A stretch of 64,000 bases of DNA from Warburgia ugandensis (Eukaryota > Streptophyta > Magnoliopsida > Canellales > Canellaceae). Below the pieces are notes generated by a model. That model was not told the origin of the DNA. It worked only from the letters and a program-made list of their open reading frames with translations, and searched no databases. Positions 11,865 to 25,560 of the stretch are shown here, piece by piece. The translations under genes and the position numbers were made by a program. Each line of letters begins with the position of its first letter. Position 1 is the stretch's first letter. The stretch covers positions 25,927,437 to 25,991,436 of the forward strand of contig CP141138.1 in NCBI GenBank assembly GCA_035236585.1. Reading direction: 5' to 3'.

Positions 11865-12400
11865 GGAATTGACATCTACCAGAATCCCACTAAACAGCTT
11901 GGCCTTCCCGGCAGTACTAAAAGCCGCGCTGGCGTCAATGACTTGCGTTTCTGGCAAGCAACTTCATAGTGCCATCAAAGCATAGTAAATTTGGTGAAAT
12001 AGGTGATGTATTCCAAATGTTTGATAAAAGTCCTCAACGCTATCAAGCCTCTGGGAATTCAATGATTGCAGCATTATGCCGGTTGGAAGAGCGGGAGCTA
12101 CGTCCTTGGAAGAAATGGAAGTGAGCTCATTTATGTTTGGCAGTTGCTCTTGCATTTTCGAATTTGTTTTAGGGGGATGGTTTGCTGCTGGGCAAGCTAG
12201 CAAGTTCATGGATATGGGCTGCGAACTGGATTTTAATCTGATGGTAAGACATTCACCATGAATGCATTAATGGGATGTATGCTACGCTGGGGATGGTTGA
12301 TTATTCCAACTCTTTGATCAGTTTGATCATGGAACACAATGATTGGTGCGTACTAGCAGAATGTTAGGTTTATGGGGCTGTGGCGGTCGTCAAATCATTT
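11865..12400 (+). pseudogene. PPR-protein pseudogene, 5' portion
   Basis: Pieces of one coding sequence are spread over shifted frames. They include ...SLAFPAVLKAAL..., CVSGKQLHSAIK, KFGEIGDVFQMFD, GNSMIAALCRL, ELDFNLMVRHS and MYATLGMVDYSNSL. These are typical phrases of plant PPR proteins of the PLS class (VLKA...GKQLH, GD...F..M, NSMIA, NMYA..G), which bind organelle RNA. The order is that of successive repeats. Stops and frameshifts (TAG near 11985, TGA near 12258) make it non-functional. A second portion with the same style lies at 13865-14140, after a LINE and some unassigned bases. Confidence 0.6.
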
Positions 12401-12639
12401 ATATGAGTGCCCCTACTTTAGATATTTCATATGTCAAGAATCACAATGATTCAACAAGTTCTAAAATCGTCCAATTATCATTGAGGATATCACATAAATG
12501 GCTTGGAATCAACCAAAGGTAGGCTTGATCATGCAAAAGTAGGGCATCACATGTGGTTGTTACTAGTGTGGCATTCCTCATTTGCCAAGTAAAAATGCTC
12601 GAAACAATCTTTCAAAAAAGGTAATTGTAACTTAATATA
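12401..12639. other. Unassigned spacer between PPR remnant and LINE
   Basis: AT-rich, no recognisable coding or repeat structure. It could be decayed PPR sequence or the worn 5' end of the LINE. Confidence 0.4.
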
Positions 12640-13785
12640 ATTAAAGATACACACAACTGCACTAATTATTGAAAGATCAAACTTATAAGAAACTTTTTAA
12701 AAGAGTGAATATGAAGAGGCTATGACATGATACCAATGTATCCATATAATCTTCTGTTGACTTAGAAAAAGTTTATGATAAGGTTTTTAGAGAGTTAATA
12801 TGGTGGGTGCGAGGTATGAAAGGAGTTTCATGGGTGTATATAGACATAATTAAGGATATGTACATATGAGCTATAACAAATGTTAGGACCAAGTGGAGAA
12901 ACCAATGATTTTTCTATCACTATAGATTACACCAAAGAACGACATTGAGTTCGTATCTTTTCACCTTGATGATGGATGAGTTAACAAAATATCTACATGA
13001 GGAGATTTCATGGTGCATGTTATTTACAGATGACACAGTTTTGATTGATAAGATAAAGGAGGGTGTATACATAAAGCCAAAGTTATAGAGAAATATATTA
13101 GAATATAAATAATTAAAAATTAATCAAACTAAGAGTATATAGAGTGCAATTTTAGTAAGGAGAGGAGCATAAGTGGAGCACTAGTAAAGATTGATAACCA
13201 AGAAGGCCGCCTAAAAGAACACTTTCAATACTTTGGATTGATAATATATGATAGTGAGATATTAAGAGGGAGGTTATTTAAAGAATTCAAGCGGGTTGGA
13301 ACAAATGGAGATATGTCTTTAAAATTTTGTATGATTGGAAGGTGTCACTCAAACTAAAAGAAAATTTCTATAGAATGGCTATAAGGCCAACTATGCTCTT
13401 TGGATCAGAGTATTTAGTAGTTAAGAAAGAACATGTATATAGGACAAGCACTACAAAAATGTGGATGTTGAGATGGATGAGTGGCATGATAAGAAATGAG
13501 AAATTAAAAATAAAAATATTGAATAAAATTTAGTAGTAGCAGCAACAAGTATCAAAATAAATGAGATTAGACTTAGATAGTTTGAACATGTCTAACGGAG
13601 ACAAAAATGACACATCTTAAAAGGAATGAGGTGATCAAAGTCCAAGGTTTTAAAAAGACAAGGAAAAGCCTATAAGAATGTAGATAGAAGTAATAAAAAA
13701 TATTTAAAATTTTTGAAAAAATAGAAGAATAAAATTCACGTGATGTATCCCTAATCGGAATAAGATCTCTGTCTAGGCTCAAAAT
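12640..13785 (+). mobile_element. RTE-type LINE, 5'-truncated, reverse transcriptase remnant
   Basis: Frames joined across stops read, in order: HNCTNY-KIKL, DLEKVYDKVFRELIWW, a partly decayed loop before LSSYLFTLMMDELTKY, WCMLFTDDTVLID (FTDD active-site box at 13023-13034), then LKLKENFYRMAIRPTMLFGS, EHVYRTSTTKMWMLRWMSG and the 3' end LIGIR-like sequence near 13755. This is the reverse transcriptase and C-terminal part of a plant RTE-clade LINE as I remember the family. The endonuclease half is missing. Several frameshifts and stops make it inactive. It separates two parts of a PPR pseudogene. Confidence 0.85.
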
Positions 13786-13864
13786 AATTTAGCTTAAATC
13801 TCTCTTCTTAAGTTAATAATCAGGGTAGATGTAACTTTGCCTTGACTCGCGTGGCATGTGGTTT

Positions 13865-14140
13865 TAACTGACTGAAGTCAGTGTTGGCAGCGTTCCAAGT
13901 CGTTACGTGTTAGTGCGGTTTGGGCTACGACCATGCAGCCTATACAGCTATGTAGCCGCTACAGGCCTCCCTTTAAGAACCTTTTTCTTGTACCGTGCAT
14001 TGACGAATGATGATCCGTGCGAGCATTCTTTCATAGGTAGTGCATTAGTAGATGTGTATTGTAATTATGGCCCCGTTAAAAGCGGTGGGTGAGTGTTTGA
14101 TGGGATTTCGGCAATGCTTATTGTATGAGACCTTGAAGTA
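13865..14140 (+). pseudogene. PPR-protein pseudogene, 3' portion
   Basis: One frame reads VRFGLRPCSLYSYVAATGLP... and then EHSFIGSALVDVYCNYGPVKSGG, followed after a stop by VFDGISAMLIV. This is the PPR pattern (GL.P...Y....A, hAh..K, GSALVDVY..G....A..VFD.I). It fits as the continuation of the remnant at 11865-12400, interrupted by the LINE at 12640-13785. A stop after residue GG and a later frameshift mark it as dead. The SINE at 14150 follows almost at once. Confidence 0.6.
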
Positions 14141-14149
14141 AAACTTTGA

Positions 14150-14312
14150 AGGGAAGTCTTGTGCGACAGTGAAAGTTATCATCATGTGATTTTGAGGTTA
14201 CGAGTTCAAAGCGTGAAATTAATTTCTTATAAAATACAAAATAAAATTGCCTATAATATATTCTTGTGATCCATTCCTTCTCCGAACTCTACATAGACGG
14301 GAGTTTCGTGAT
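14150..14312 (+). mobile_element. Au-like SINE, degraded
   Basis: GGGAAGTCTTGTGCGACAGTG begins a segment collinear with the SINE at 4938-5118: a B-box-like GGTTACGAGTTCAAAGCG, then TTCTTATAAAATACAAAATA, then TTGTGATCCATTCCTTCTCC and GGGAGTTTCGTG. The extreme 3' end is lost. No clear target duplication is seen. Confidence 0.75.
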
Positions 14313-17300
14313 CAACCAAATGTGAGACCCACAGGGATAAAGAAGGTTCAGCCCAGTTACTTGTGTCTTGTCGCGCATGGCCAAGAAGATAATGCAACGA
14401 ATCACGGGAATTAGGAGAGCTTACTCTGTCTGCTTGCAGGAACCATCCTCTGCCTGTCCGTCTCTCTGTGTGCGCGTGTGATATCAGTAGTACAAAAGTG
14501 TTCTACCCTTGTTCTACGCACAACCAATCCAATGCAACTACGGTTAAGGGAAGGAGAATTTCCCTTTCTTGTTCAAAATATTCTATCCACTACATGTGGA
14601 CACTTGTCACTCTTTGCTGGGTGGACTTACTTATGATCATACAATAAGTGACACATGCTGTGAGTTTTGAACCAGTAGTTGGCAGATGGACGGTTGTTAT
14701 CATCGACATCGTACAAGCAGATAAAGTTTCTGGTCTGACGGTCGGGATTGTTTCACTGGTCTATCATCGGCCTATCAACATGACGCCTGCATATTGCATA
14801 GAAATCTATTTCAATAGAATGTCTTTGAAGGATGAGTGGAGGGGAGGTTCTCCTGCATTTATTGCATGCCGAAGAATGCTAAACCAAAGGTGCCGTGTCA
14901 GACTTTGTCACCATGCTCCTCGCATTTTGCCTGAGAAGTTCACCTTCGGCTGATGTGACCCGTTCGTCCCATTGCTATCACTTTCGATGTCTTGCAAATT
15001 AACTATAAGATTGGAGCGTGTTTTGGGTGTTGAAGTTGGATGGTAGTTTATGCGAATTGGCTTTCAAATGGGTCATTTTCTGTAATTAGGAGTACAAGTT
15101 TTCGCACCTTTCAGATCATCCTTCAGCTAAAGGGTAGTTTGTGCACCGCTTACTAATTAAATTAATGAGGTAACTAATATGTGTAAACAAAATGAAAGGG
15201 TTGTAAACAAAAAACTCATGACAAATTACATATATTACCAATGAATTCAATTACCTCATTGTAACTAAATGAGTGGCCATATTCCCTTGACCCCTCACTT
15301 TCTTACAGCCCATTTGATAGTGGCCTTACTTTTCAGGATGTTCATGGCTTTTAAGAGTTGAAGGAATGCTAAACCAAAGCACTGAGAAGCATCGTACTTT
15401 TACATGCATGAGACCCACCTTTGGATTATATGAGTTGTTGGTCATGTTTCTTCTTCATTGGATGTCTAGGAGTTCAATAAGCAACCTAACTAAATGATTC
15501 TAGCATCTCAAACGTTCAAATCTATCTACTATAATAATAAGATGACGTGCCTTTTGAAGGGAGAGTGTCACAAGTCATTTCTTCCTTCTTCTTCTTTCTT
15601 TTTCCCTCTTTTTAATATTAACATTTGTACTAAGAAATGTTGACAAAGTATACACCTTTGCATCAGTTATTATATATGAGCCTCAAGGTAATATCCTTTA
15701 ATTTTATTTTTTCTCTATTTATTATTTCATAATAATTTTTCTTATAACATTTTTGTATTTTCTTTTTCTCTTTATAAGATTTTTATTAATAAATGTTTTC
15801 TCTTTCATATTGGTTGGCTATTAGGTTAAGGGTTATCTTTTCTTTCAATCATCAAATGTATATTTTTATAGGAGAGTGACACGTTTTACTCCCTCCTTTC
15901 TTTCTCTCTTTTTTATTTTATTCTTTTAAATATAATAATTATTGCATTAATCTCTGTTAAATTCTACATGGTTACATCTATTGTAATTATTTTTTAAGAA
16001 AGAGCTATTATGATGACTAATCAAGTTAGCTAGCCCATGAACTTTTGAATTCTAAAAGAAATTTTCAAAAGTGATGAAGTAGCAAGTTACCTTGAGAAAG
16101 GTTCAAAAACAAGCTAAATGATTCTTAACTATCAAAGTTAAATTAAGATAGCATCCCTTCTGTGGCAATCCTTGCCTATGAAATTTAAAATCTTTTATAA
16201 TTTTTCTAATTTGCGTCCTTTCAGAACAAAATTTTAATTACTTCTAAATGGTGTAATTCATATTTTTATAGCACAGTACATTTCAAAAGTCTTATACATT
16301 AAATTGTACTGGCTCTTGGATTTCTGCTACAAAACTTTCTTAGTCATTGATTTTACCTCCTAAAATAACAAGGGCCAAGATCATTGAGAGGATAAGATTT
16401 TGGGTCAAAGTATGTCCAAGATGAAAATAGAGAGAACTTCTTCTATCATCTAAATAGCTAGACCCTATATGAACTTGATTATTCTTTGTATGACTGAATG
16501 CCATAAAAATTTATAGGATATAAACATCTATTTTAACCTAAATTAGAAAAATATAAGGATATTTGGTTTACCTAAATGCAAAATGACTCATAAACTTCTT
16601 TGAAATATGATGATGTATTGAATTTAGGATATATTGCCATATCATATTGTGTTGGACCTAGGATATTGCTAAATAGATGAGCAATTTCTATTACCAAAAA
16701 TTTAGGCCTCATATGTAACTTATAACTTTAGACACTATAGAAACTCAAGTATAAGATAAAAGAAACCTACTTGGATTGATAGTCAAACGTGAGTAGAATC
16801 TAGCCCCTTAATCTTACTAATGATTGCTTAAGATCTTTATAATATTTAATTTTGGGCAAGGATATACACCCCCTTCATTAGTAAAATGCACCTCTTTTCG
16901 AATGATCACCAACTAGGCTACCAATTGTTCTAGTTTCTAATCTTTCTCTAGCTATGTTGGCCCATTTATGCTAGAGCACCTAGTTGTCAATGTATTCTCT
17001 CTAGCTAGAATTGAATGCCTAAAGTTTTCATAACTAGCTTCACCTATTTGTCCTTTTCTTTTGAAAAGTAGAACACGATGAATGTCTTAAAAAAAAAGGT
17101 TCAAGGGCTACATGGGCTACTAATTAGGTACCTTTTATACAAAATTAAATTATTATCAGTTGCTTAGGGATAGACCTATGTTGACTACTTTATTGTAATA
17201 ACACACTAGTGGTAAATTTAGAGAAGCTAAACTAAGGACAGTTATCTACCAAACTAATTAATCACCTAGAGATTTTTTATAATTTACTTTACTTTTATTT

Positions 17301-17721
17301 TATTTTTTGAGTTCATCGTGTTTTTACCATAAATTGTATTAAGGATGTATAATATTTAGCTAATTTTATCATAATCATATTCCTTAGAAAGAAAATGTGG
17401 ACCTTATGCTAAATATAATTGCGTACTTGTTGGAAGATTTAGTACCATAGAAATCTTGCTATCTCTAAAAGCAAAATGGTGCATGGTAGAGAAGATTTGT
17501 TAGCAAGTAAAAGTTATAGTGAAGACTGTACAAATATAAAATCTATAGAGAGTAATTATCTTATTCATAACCATCTAATTTTGCAAGAGTGCATCCAAAT
17601 CAATCTTAAAGCAAAAGTTGAAAGAATCAATAGAACTGAACATGAAACATTAGAAAATGGATGTGTTGTTAAACTATGATGGTTTTTTAGAAAGGGGTTT
17701 GATGCTACTTTTGTATCAGTC
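14313..17721. other. AT-rich intergenic DNA
   Basis: No recognisable gene. A 101-codon open frame at 14648-14953 begins with a non-ATG codon and has no motif I know. The phrase GAATGCTAAACCAAAG occurs at about 14874 and again near 15364. From 15500 to 17700 the sequence is very AT-rich with no coherent frame. Confidence 0.55.
15521..15620 (+). mobile_element. Possible Helitron 5' terminus
   Basis: An A at 15520 is followed by TCTATCTACTATAATAATAA, which resembles the TC-starting 5' ends of plant Helitrons inserted between A and T. GGGAGAGTGTCAC follows, and a similar GGAGAGTGACACG occurs near 15870. I could not find a matching hairpin-CTRR 3' end, so this is weak. Confidence 0.25.
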
Positions 17722-20700
17722 ATATTCTTAGTTTTATCACCAAAAGCTTTTTGTACATGAGCAAAACCCACATAGAAATGCTTCATTCCTTTCACAAACA
17801 CTACACATACATCACAAATCCATATGCCACTAGATCTTAGGATATTGCATGCAAACACTACATATAAATGCCAAAGTTAGCGAGTATTCATCATCAAGTG
17901 CCTCTCTTATTAGGCATATGTTTGAGGAGTATCATCTAGTGAACAGATCACATTTGTTATGGAATGTGCACATAATAATATTATGTAAATTACACAAGAT
18001 CAAACTATATGAATGAATAGACCATAACCAATATGAACTTTCAGAGAACTTTTCAAACCATAAGAAAATAATTGCTACTTTCATTTTTTAAATTATTTTT
18101 ATTTTCCAAAACATAGTTCTTGCCCCTACAAGGCACAGAAAACTTGCTAGTTATAGCCAGTAAAAACTTCTCTTATAAGACAAAAGTTAAAATTTAAAGA
18201 CCAAAAGACCTTTATAAGATGCTACAATGGTCTAAAAGTAGGGCATTTCCTGCAAAAATTGGTGCTTTGATTTCCACACATTGATGAATGAACATGATTC
18301 ATTCATATGTTCATCTTGCCTTACAATGTTCAAACACCAAAAATCATGACCATTTGATGATTTTGGCCATGCTCTTTTTATTTTTAAATTATATATGTGA
18401 AAACATGTATCGAAAAGATCTAGTAGCTAGAAGCCTTAATGGGCATTAATAAGACCGGGCCAGCCGACAGTTGAGATAACCTAAAATTGACATCTATTTT
18501 ATTGAGTCATTTTGAGCGTCCTGAGATAAGATTTCTCTACGCATTCCTGGAAAGTTGGAATTGAAGAAACAACTGAAATCATCAAGTGTCTGTTAATCTC
18601 TATGGTGGTCGCCCGACCAAACGGTATAATTTTATAGACCTACCGAGAAGCACCTTTTCCAATTTTTGCTACAGTTAAAGAGTAAGTGAGGAAGGGCCAC
18701 ACATTATTGGTGGGACCGATGCCAATCAGTTTGGCATCCTTTGTATGGTCTGATGGTGCTTTCAATTCTTGCTCAGGATATCATTTTCTAGGGTTTTCTA
18801 GGGATTAGTCAAGGTAAAGGGAGGTGCATACCTTAAAGGTAACGTTTAGACGCAGAAAAATATTTGCATGCGATCTATTCTCACCATTGTATACATACAC
18901 AAAATGATACTACATTGGTATTATTGGAACCGGGAACAACTTCTTGTGTCATTTGGTGACGTTTTCCACCTGAGACATGGCTAATAATTTCAGCACATTC
19001 AATGGTTGATTCAATACTATATACTTTTATTGTTGTGCAAGCCATGAAAAATTTTATTTGTTATTTCTCTTTTACATTCTTTTTTTTTTTTTTGTGGGGG
19101 GGTGGGGTTGGGGGAGTTGGATAGAGCTTTTATTGAATTATAGAACAATTATTGATTTATAAATTTTATAAAGCCTTACTTTTTGTGACCCCTTACTCTC
19201 TAGAATTGCCTTCTAGATGATTCAAAGGCCAAATAATCCCTCCACCTAATCTTGAACAGCATATAATATTTTTTTTGAAAAATAGGAGCAAAGCATGGCT
19301 AAGGAGGCTAAATTAAATAATAGGTGGGTCCAGTTCATAACAACGTGGCATATATTCATGAGAAAATTTGTCAATATGTACATGGTGTAGGTATTTAGAT
19401 AATGAAATCCATTTGCTTATGAAAGCCCCTTGATGGACTATATCTGCGTAATGTTTGGTGCAACGGTTGCAGCCAGTCCAATCTGTGCTATCACTTAAAC
19501 TAATTGAAGTAATTATTTAATGGAGGGGATCAGTTTGGGAAGGTTTTGTACTTTGTTATTTTCTTGTTTTAGGTAAAAAGAAGACCTACACTATTAACCA
19601 AATGAGGGGTATAGGACTCTAGGCTGGCTGCTGCCAGACAATTATATATAGCGACCATTAGTAATAGAAGAGGGCTGGGGTTTGGCAGTGGTCCCTCTAG
19701 TTTCAGTTTTAAGAGGAATGCCATTTTTGGTTTGCAGCAATTGGACGGAAATTGATTTTCACTTGTAAATGTTCTGGCTCTTTGGGATAATTGAATTTGT
19801 AAGCATAAAACAACTTCATGGGAAAGTGTTTTTCCCCCTGAAATAAATTCCCATCCATTTCCTCCCATTTTGGTTTAGGGATAGGCTGAATAGCTATCAA
19901 TCAGTAGCTATCTTCGATGTCCCGATTGGGTGTCTGAATGTTACTGATAGTAATTTCTAGGTAAGAAAAAATGAAAATTCTAGGTAAGGAAGGATAGTGG
20001 AGTAAGAAGAGGCCCTCCCATGATAGAGCACCACTTCTAAGTGCTCTTGGGTGTGTGTGTGTGTTCAACATTCAGAAGAAAAAAAAAGAAATAACAGTGG
20101 AGACTCTAAAGAGAATTTTCAGATGATAGGGTGACTCAATTGCCAATTCTTTTGCTCTATTAATGCCCGGCTCCATTGGTAGTAAATAGATAGAAATTGA
20201 TTTCCTTGATGCATTTTATGCATTTAAATTGAATTCCACCAAATCTCAAAAATTTTACACCCGTAAGATTGTTAGGTGTTTGGAAGGGAAAAACCCTTTT
20301 CATGAAGAGTTTCTTTTTCATAGAAAGCAATTTCCATCCATTTCTCGCCACCCAACAAAGCAGGCACCAAGGCATTGGCATTGCATTCTTTGTTTGATTT
20401 ATTAGTAAGGTGGCTAGAGTATGTTCCGAAGAGTGAAATTTCCACGATGCATGGTCTCACGAAAACTCTCCTCACCCAGCACCAAAGCCTTGTAGTGTAA
20501 TTGGTGCATGGGTGGGCGTGTCCAACTTTCAAAAAAATAAAAATAAATAAAAAGGCCTCTTGTCACCTTGTAAGTGGAATGTCTGTATAATGGAGCGACA
20601 AACCCATGTTCAGTTCATCTGGTTGAATGGCGAAAAGGTTCCTAAAGAGCGATTTGCACGTTATGTCGTCATCAAGTTGAAGGCCTTCTGTAAATGGCCT

Positions 20701-21730
20701 ACATCATGTGGATGGCCCCGAGTCAAGCTTCTGTTATATATTATGTTTCTCAGTTGAAGTAATCTAATGCAGGGGAAAAGACCCTATGACCAACATTAAC
20801 GTAAAAAAACATGCATGAAAAGAACCAACTCACATGAGCATGATCTGGACCCTTTATGAGGTAAGCATCCACCATAGACATGATATGAATCGAAAATTAA
20901 TCTTAGGAGACGATCCCGATCATTAGATGAAGGGTTTACAAGGGGATATACAGTTATGAAAACCTATGAACAACCCATATTATCAAATTCGGCAAGTGAG
21001 ATTCATGTTATGTAATCAACAGCTTGGGAGCCTTAATAAAAGATGCAGACCATACCGATAACTCAGGGTGAGTCCAAATCAAGCTTCTCGTCCATATGTT
21101 TCTCAAGCTATCATCAGCCACCAAATAACACAGTTCATAAGCATTCATTGCCCGTTTGCTTTGCTTACAGTGACACCAACATATAGGGGAGCTTCATGTA
21201 CTGGAGCTGCCCCTATCTATCATTCAACGGCCCAGTCAGTAAAGCTGAATTTCTGTTCGAAAGTCACCTTCCTGCTGGAAAAGTTTTCTTGTTTGGTCCG
21301 CTGAACAGGCCTGCTTGGAGGTCTCATGTGCACGTAGTCTTTGTGTTATGTGACAAACTTCCCATGGACCGCATGGGAATACAACCTTACATTTATGCAT
21401 GTTCCGTGTGCCTATCAATGTGGGCCCCCCAAAAGTACTTGTGGTAGACAAGCGAAGTTTTTCATCGATAACCACACACCCATGATCAGTGCATGCAACT
21501 CGTAACCTTGCACAGGAGTCCCTTCTGGCGGCCACTGCCATGGAAAGCTATTGCTAATATAGGTGAAAACGATTTTCCTCTCCTGTTAATTTTGAGGACT
21601 TTCACATACTGGGTGTACATATAGTTACTTGAGAAGATATGAACAGGCAAAAGTACAAGCGAGTCCATTACTTACAGTTATCCATACTGCTTACCTAGTA
21701 GAACCTGCTATTGAATGAGTCAAACAAATG
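17722..21730 (+). repeat. Duplicated 4-kb segment, copy 1
   Basis: From about CATATTCTTAGTTTTAT this region is collinear, in the same orientation, with 33266-39585. Shared blocks include ACAATGGTCTAAAAGTAGGG (18225 region, one change in copy 2 at 34891), AGTTGGAATTGAAGAA (18552 / 34956), ACGGTATAATTTTA (18620 / 35020), GATGGTGCTTTCAATTCTT (18753 / 35133) and AATAAAAGA near 21040 / 38600. The sequence is non-coding as far as I can see. Copy 1 lacks the three insertions seen in copy 2, so it shows the empty sites. It could be a segmental duplication or two copies of an unknown dispersed repeat. Confidence 0.85.
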
Positions 21731-22997
21731 TTACGCAGAGTTTAAAGATTCTAATTCCTAAGCTTTTGAAAAATTAGTGGGTTTGAACTGTTATGTAATT
21801 GCAAAAGCCATTTAGCGCAATTAGTCACGAAAAAAAGGTAAATGTCTAGGTGACGGGTTCAAGCTAGGCAGCCATCCCACTGGTGCTGTTTGCAATGGGA
21901 ATAAAGATCGTGGTTTAAGCCATCTTATGATATCATAGATTTTCTTTGTATTTTAACGATGTAAATTTTTACTGCTCCAAAATAGCTCAATCTGTGACTC
22001 TTATTCCCACTGCAAATAAGGTGCGATGTCCATCCCAACAGCAAATGGGACACGTCTGAGTGGGTGCATGGTGCATGAGAGCAGAAATTACAAAACCAAA
22101 AAGAAAGGAGAAAATTGCCTTGTGATTTTGTGTATGACTAATTCTTAAGTCGGTTCTCCTCAAACTTCTATGCTTGATGAATTATCAAATGTTGCTTTTA
22201 AAATGGATGGTTAAAGAATGAAAGAAAAAATTGTTCAAAAAATCCTATATTTATTGCAATTTAACGTTTATACCCTAGGTTTTGAACATCTTAGAATAAA
22301 TCACATCTAATACATCACATCAATTCCACTTGAAAAACAGATGGAAGCCCATTGCATTAAAAAAAATTTATGTGACCCGTCCACAGTCTTCTGACCAGCT
22401 GAGTTGGTGTTGACCTGTTCATGTGTCACTTATGTAAAATGATCACCCTAATTGAAAATTAAGGGGTTCCACTTACCCTTATTTGTGCCTCATTGGGCAA
22501 TGGAATCCTAGATGGGACTGCCCTTTTTGTTTTTTACCTTTTGTGCCTTTGTAATGGCTGTTTCTGGAGCATCTCGATCTTTATTTTCCAGGCACAAATA
22601 GGGCTTTTCTCCCCCAACCAATAAATTACCATTCCTCCAAAAAGAAATTTAAATGAAAACCGTGGAAAATTTTAGAAATCAAAATTAAAAAAAAAAACAA
22701 AAAAAATAAAGAATCTTATTTAAAAATAAAATTAGAGGCTTAACAATCTAAGGCATATGAATAAATTTAAAGAGAAAAAATATTACCTAGCAAACTCATA
22801 AATTCATCAACCAAGCCGAACCCTTGATTTGGCCATAATGTTCAAATAGTTATAAATCGACGAAAACAAATCTGAAGTAGTTTTCATGTCCTAAGATTTA
22901 AACTTACAAACTTTGTTTTACCATTTTAAGGCATCTGAATCCTGTATTTCCTATCCCTTCCCACACAAATCTTGGAAGAAGGGTACAACAAGCACAA
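21731..22997. other. Intergenic DNA, no gene seen
   Basis: AT-rich; A-rich runs near 22680-22710. No coherent coding frame or recognised repeat. Confidence 0.55.
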
Positions 22998-23060
22998 AGG
23001 ATAGCTCCGGTGCAAGAAACTCCTGCTTATGCAGGGTCCAGAAAAGGAGCGGAGCACAAG
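22998..23060 (-). mobile_element. Au-like SINE fragment, 3' end
   Basis: AGGATAGCTCCGGTGCAAGA and CAGAAAAGGAGCGGAGCACA on the plus strand are the reverse complement of the SINE 3' end, very similar to 11198-11264. Only about 60 bp remain. Confidence 0.6.
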
Positions 23061-23392
23061 ATGAAATAAAATTTCATGAAATGGTCATAGCCTTGCGAAT
23101 GTCTCTTTCGTGGTCGCCCCGTTTTTTAATTGACTCTAAAGCATAGAAATTCGTCCAAATTCTTGCTTCGAATTTCATTTCCCTCAAAACCAACCTTCTC
23201 TTTCATATGGATCACCATTATCCAAATCTTCATTTTTTAAGAAAAGATAAAGAGAGAGTGAGAAAGTGAGTTCCACTTCCATTTGTTGCCTTCGAAAGTG
23301 GGTGTGAGCAAAGAGGACCATCCCTCTTTACTCCCTTTATATTGTCTTGGATTTTAATAAAGGAGAAGAAGAAAGAAAGGCAGAAAAACGGA

Positions 23393-23989
<597 letters not shown>

Positions 23990-24560
23990 AAGCAGATCAC
24001 TATTGCCACCCGTTAAGGGTTGCTAGCAAGATTCTACTAGTAGATTTATTATTATTTAATAGACTACCTAAACAACTTTTATCCATGGTTATTTACCTAG
24101 AGTAGCAAATTATTGTTGTTAATAAAGACTCTAATTCTTGTACTAATATTGCTCATTCCATGATGGAATCCTAGTTTATTGCTTTGACTTCTGCTAATGA
24201 GGAAGCATAGTGGCTAAGAAACCTGTTGGTAGATGTAAGGATGTGATTGAAGCATGTACCTGCTATTATTATTTATTAGATAACAATGCTACCATAACAA
24301 AAGCATAACAAAAGCATACAATGATCAATACATGGAAAATCTTGCCAATTTCATCTAAAATATGGCAGTGTTAGAGAATTGATTAAATTCAATATCATTT
24401 TAACATATTATGTGAAATCCAGGGACAATTTATCTAACCTCTCCCCAAGAGCCTAGGAAGAAAACTAGTGGATAAGACATTTAGGGGAATAGACTTAAAG
24501 ACCTATATTTGACCAATAGTGGCAATCTATCTTGTGTCATTGACTAGGTTCCAAGGGACA
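23990..24560 (+). mobile_element. Copia polyprotein remnant, RNase H region
   Basis: Over shifting frames one reads SMMES-FIALTSANEEA-WLRNLL, then a KSYNGK...KYGSVRELIKF block and TYYVKSRDNLSNL, a Copia RNase H and C-terminal signature. Stops replace conserved residues (for example in SMMES-FI and NEEA-WL). Only the last part of pol is present; gag, protease, integrase and most of RT are absent. A polypurine tract and 3' LTR follow at 25096-25560. Confidence 0.7.
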
Positions 24561-25095
24561 AGAAAGCTATTTGAATCTATTGAGATGTACTGCAATATTT
24601 TTTATGAATAACATTCATTCCTACAAATTTATGTAGTATGATTTGTAGTATTGGATGATGACATATTTTCATGAGTTTGTAGATCCACTTTTGAGATTGT
24701 GGAATATACATGCACAATCTTAATCGACTCACCTATTTTGGTTGAAGAAAGTGAGGCCACCTCCTATGGGACTTTGGTTGGTCTCTAGAGCACTTAGTGA
24801 AGTACAAAATTAGTGCATGGCTGATAACAAAAGTGTCTACCTTAAGTACAACTTTCTCCTTGTAAGAAGTGTGCATTGTAAGACTCGGTTCAATGTTTAT
24901 CATAATGCTTTTTCAGTTATATGCACTAGGAGAATATTTAAAACTCAATTTACTTTATTTGATGCATGAATCATATCAAGTACTTAAATTTTCATTTTTA
25001 CTTCTATTTTATTTTTTGATCTATGCTTCTCTATTGTTTACTATTTTTAAATTAAAAATTGACCGGAACATTGTAAATTGTTTGTAACTTAAATA
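24561..25095 (+). other. Copia 3' internal non-coding region
   Basis: Lies between the RNase H remnant and the LTR. No coherent frame was recognised; the open frame at 24869-25087 is a Leu-rich product of T-rich DNA. Confidence 0.45.
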
Positions 25096-25105
25096 ATTAG
25101 GGGAA

Positions 25106-25560
25106 TGTTGTGAGTTAGTTTTAACAAAAAAACAATTGGATGATTGTTGTAATTGGTTCTAAGCTAAATAACTCCCATGTGTGGGATTTTATTTCAAGTC
25201 AAAAGTACTTTTGGAATATATATATATATATATATATATATTTCTAGTTTTGGAGATAACCTAATTTGACTATAATGTAAATTGTAGTCTCTTATCTGTT
25301 TCTATTTGGTTTTGAACAAAAAGTTTACTTTAGTCTCACATTAGAAGAGAAAATTTTTCTTTATCATAAATAGTTTCCAAATCACTCACATTGTTTTCAA
25401 GGGCTTGCTCTTAAAGTAGTAGATCTCATCACAACAAACTGAGCAGTGCAATTGTGCTTGTGTATATTAGTGTACACTTGATACCCTTGCATTTCTATTA
25501 GTGACTTTGAGCCACCCTAAATTCTTTTGATTTTAGATGTGACTCAACTCAAGCCCAACA
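25106..25560 (+). mobile_element. Copia 3' LTR candidate
   Basis: The purine-rich AATTAGGGGAA (25095-25105) is followed by TGTTGTGAGTTAG at 25106; the proposed end is CCCAACA at 25560, giving TGTTG...CAACA ends and about 455 bp. It holds an AT microsatellite (25216-25241). The right border is inferred from the inverted end sequence only. Confidence 0.5.
25216..25241 (+). repeat. (AT)n microsatellite
   Basis: About 13 AT units inside the candidate LTR. Confidence 0.95.

Noticed and set aside
14648..14953. 101-codon frame as a gene
   Set aside because: Starts with a non-ATG codon and has no known motif; its region has no other gene signal.
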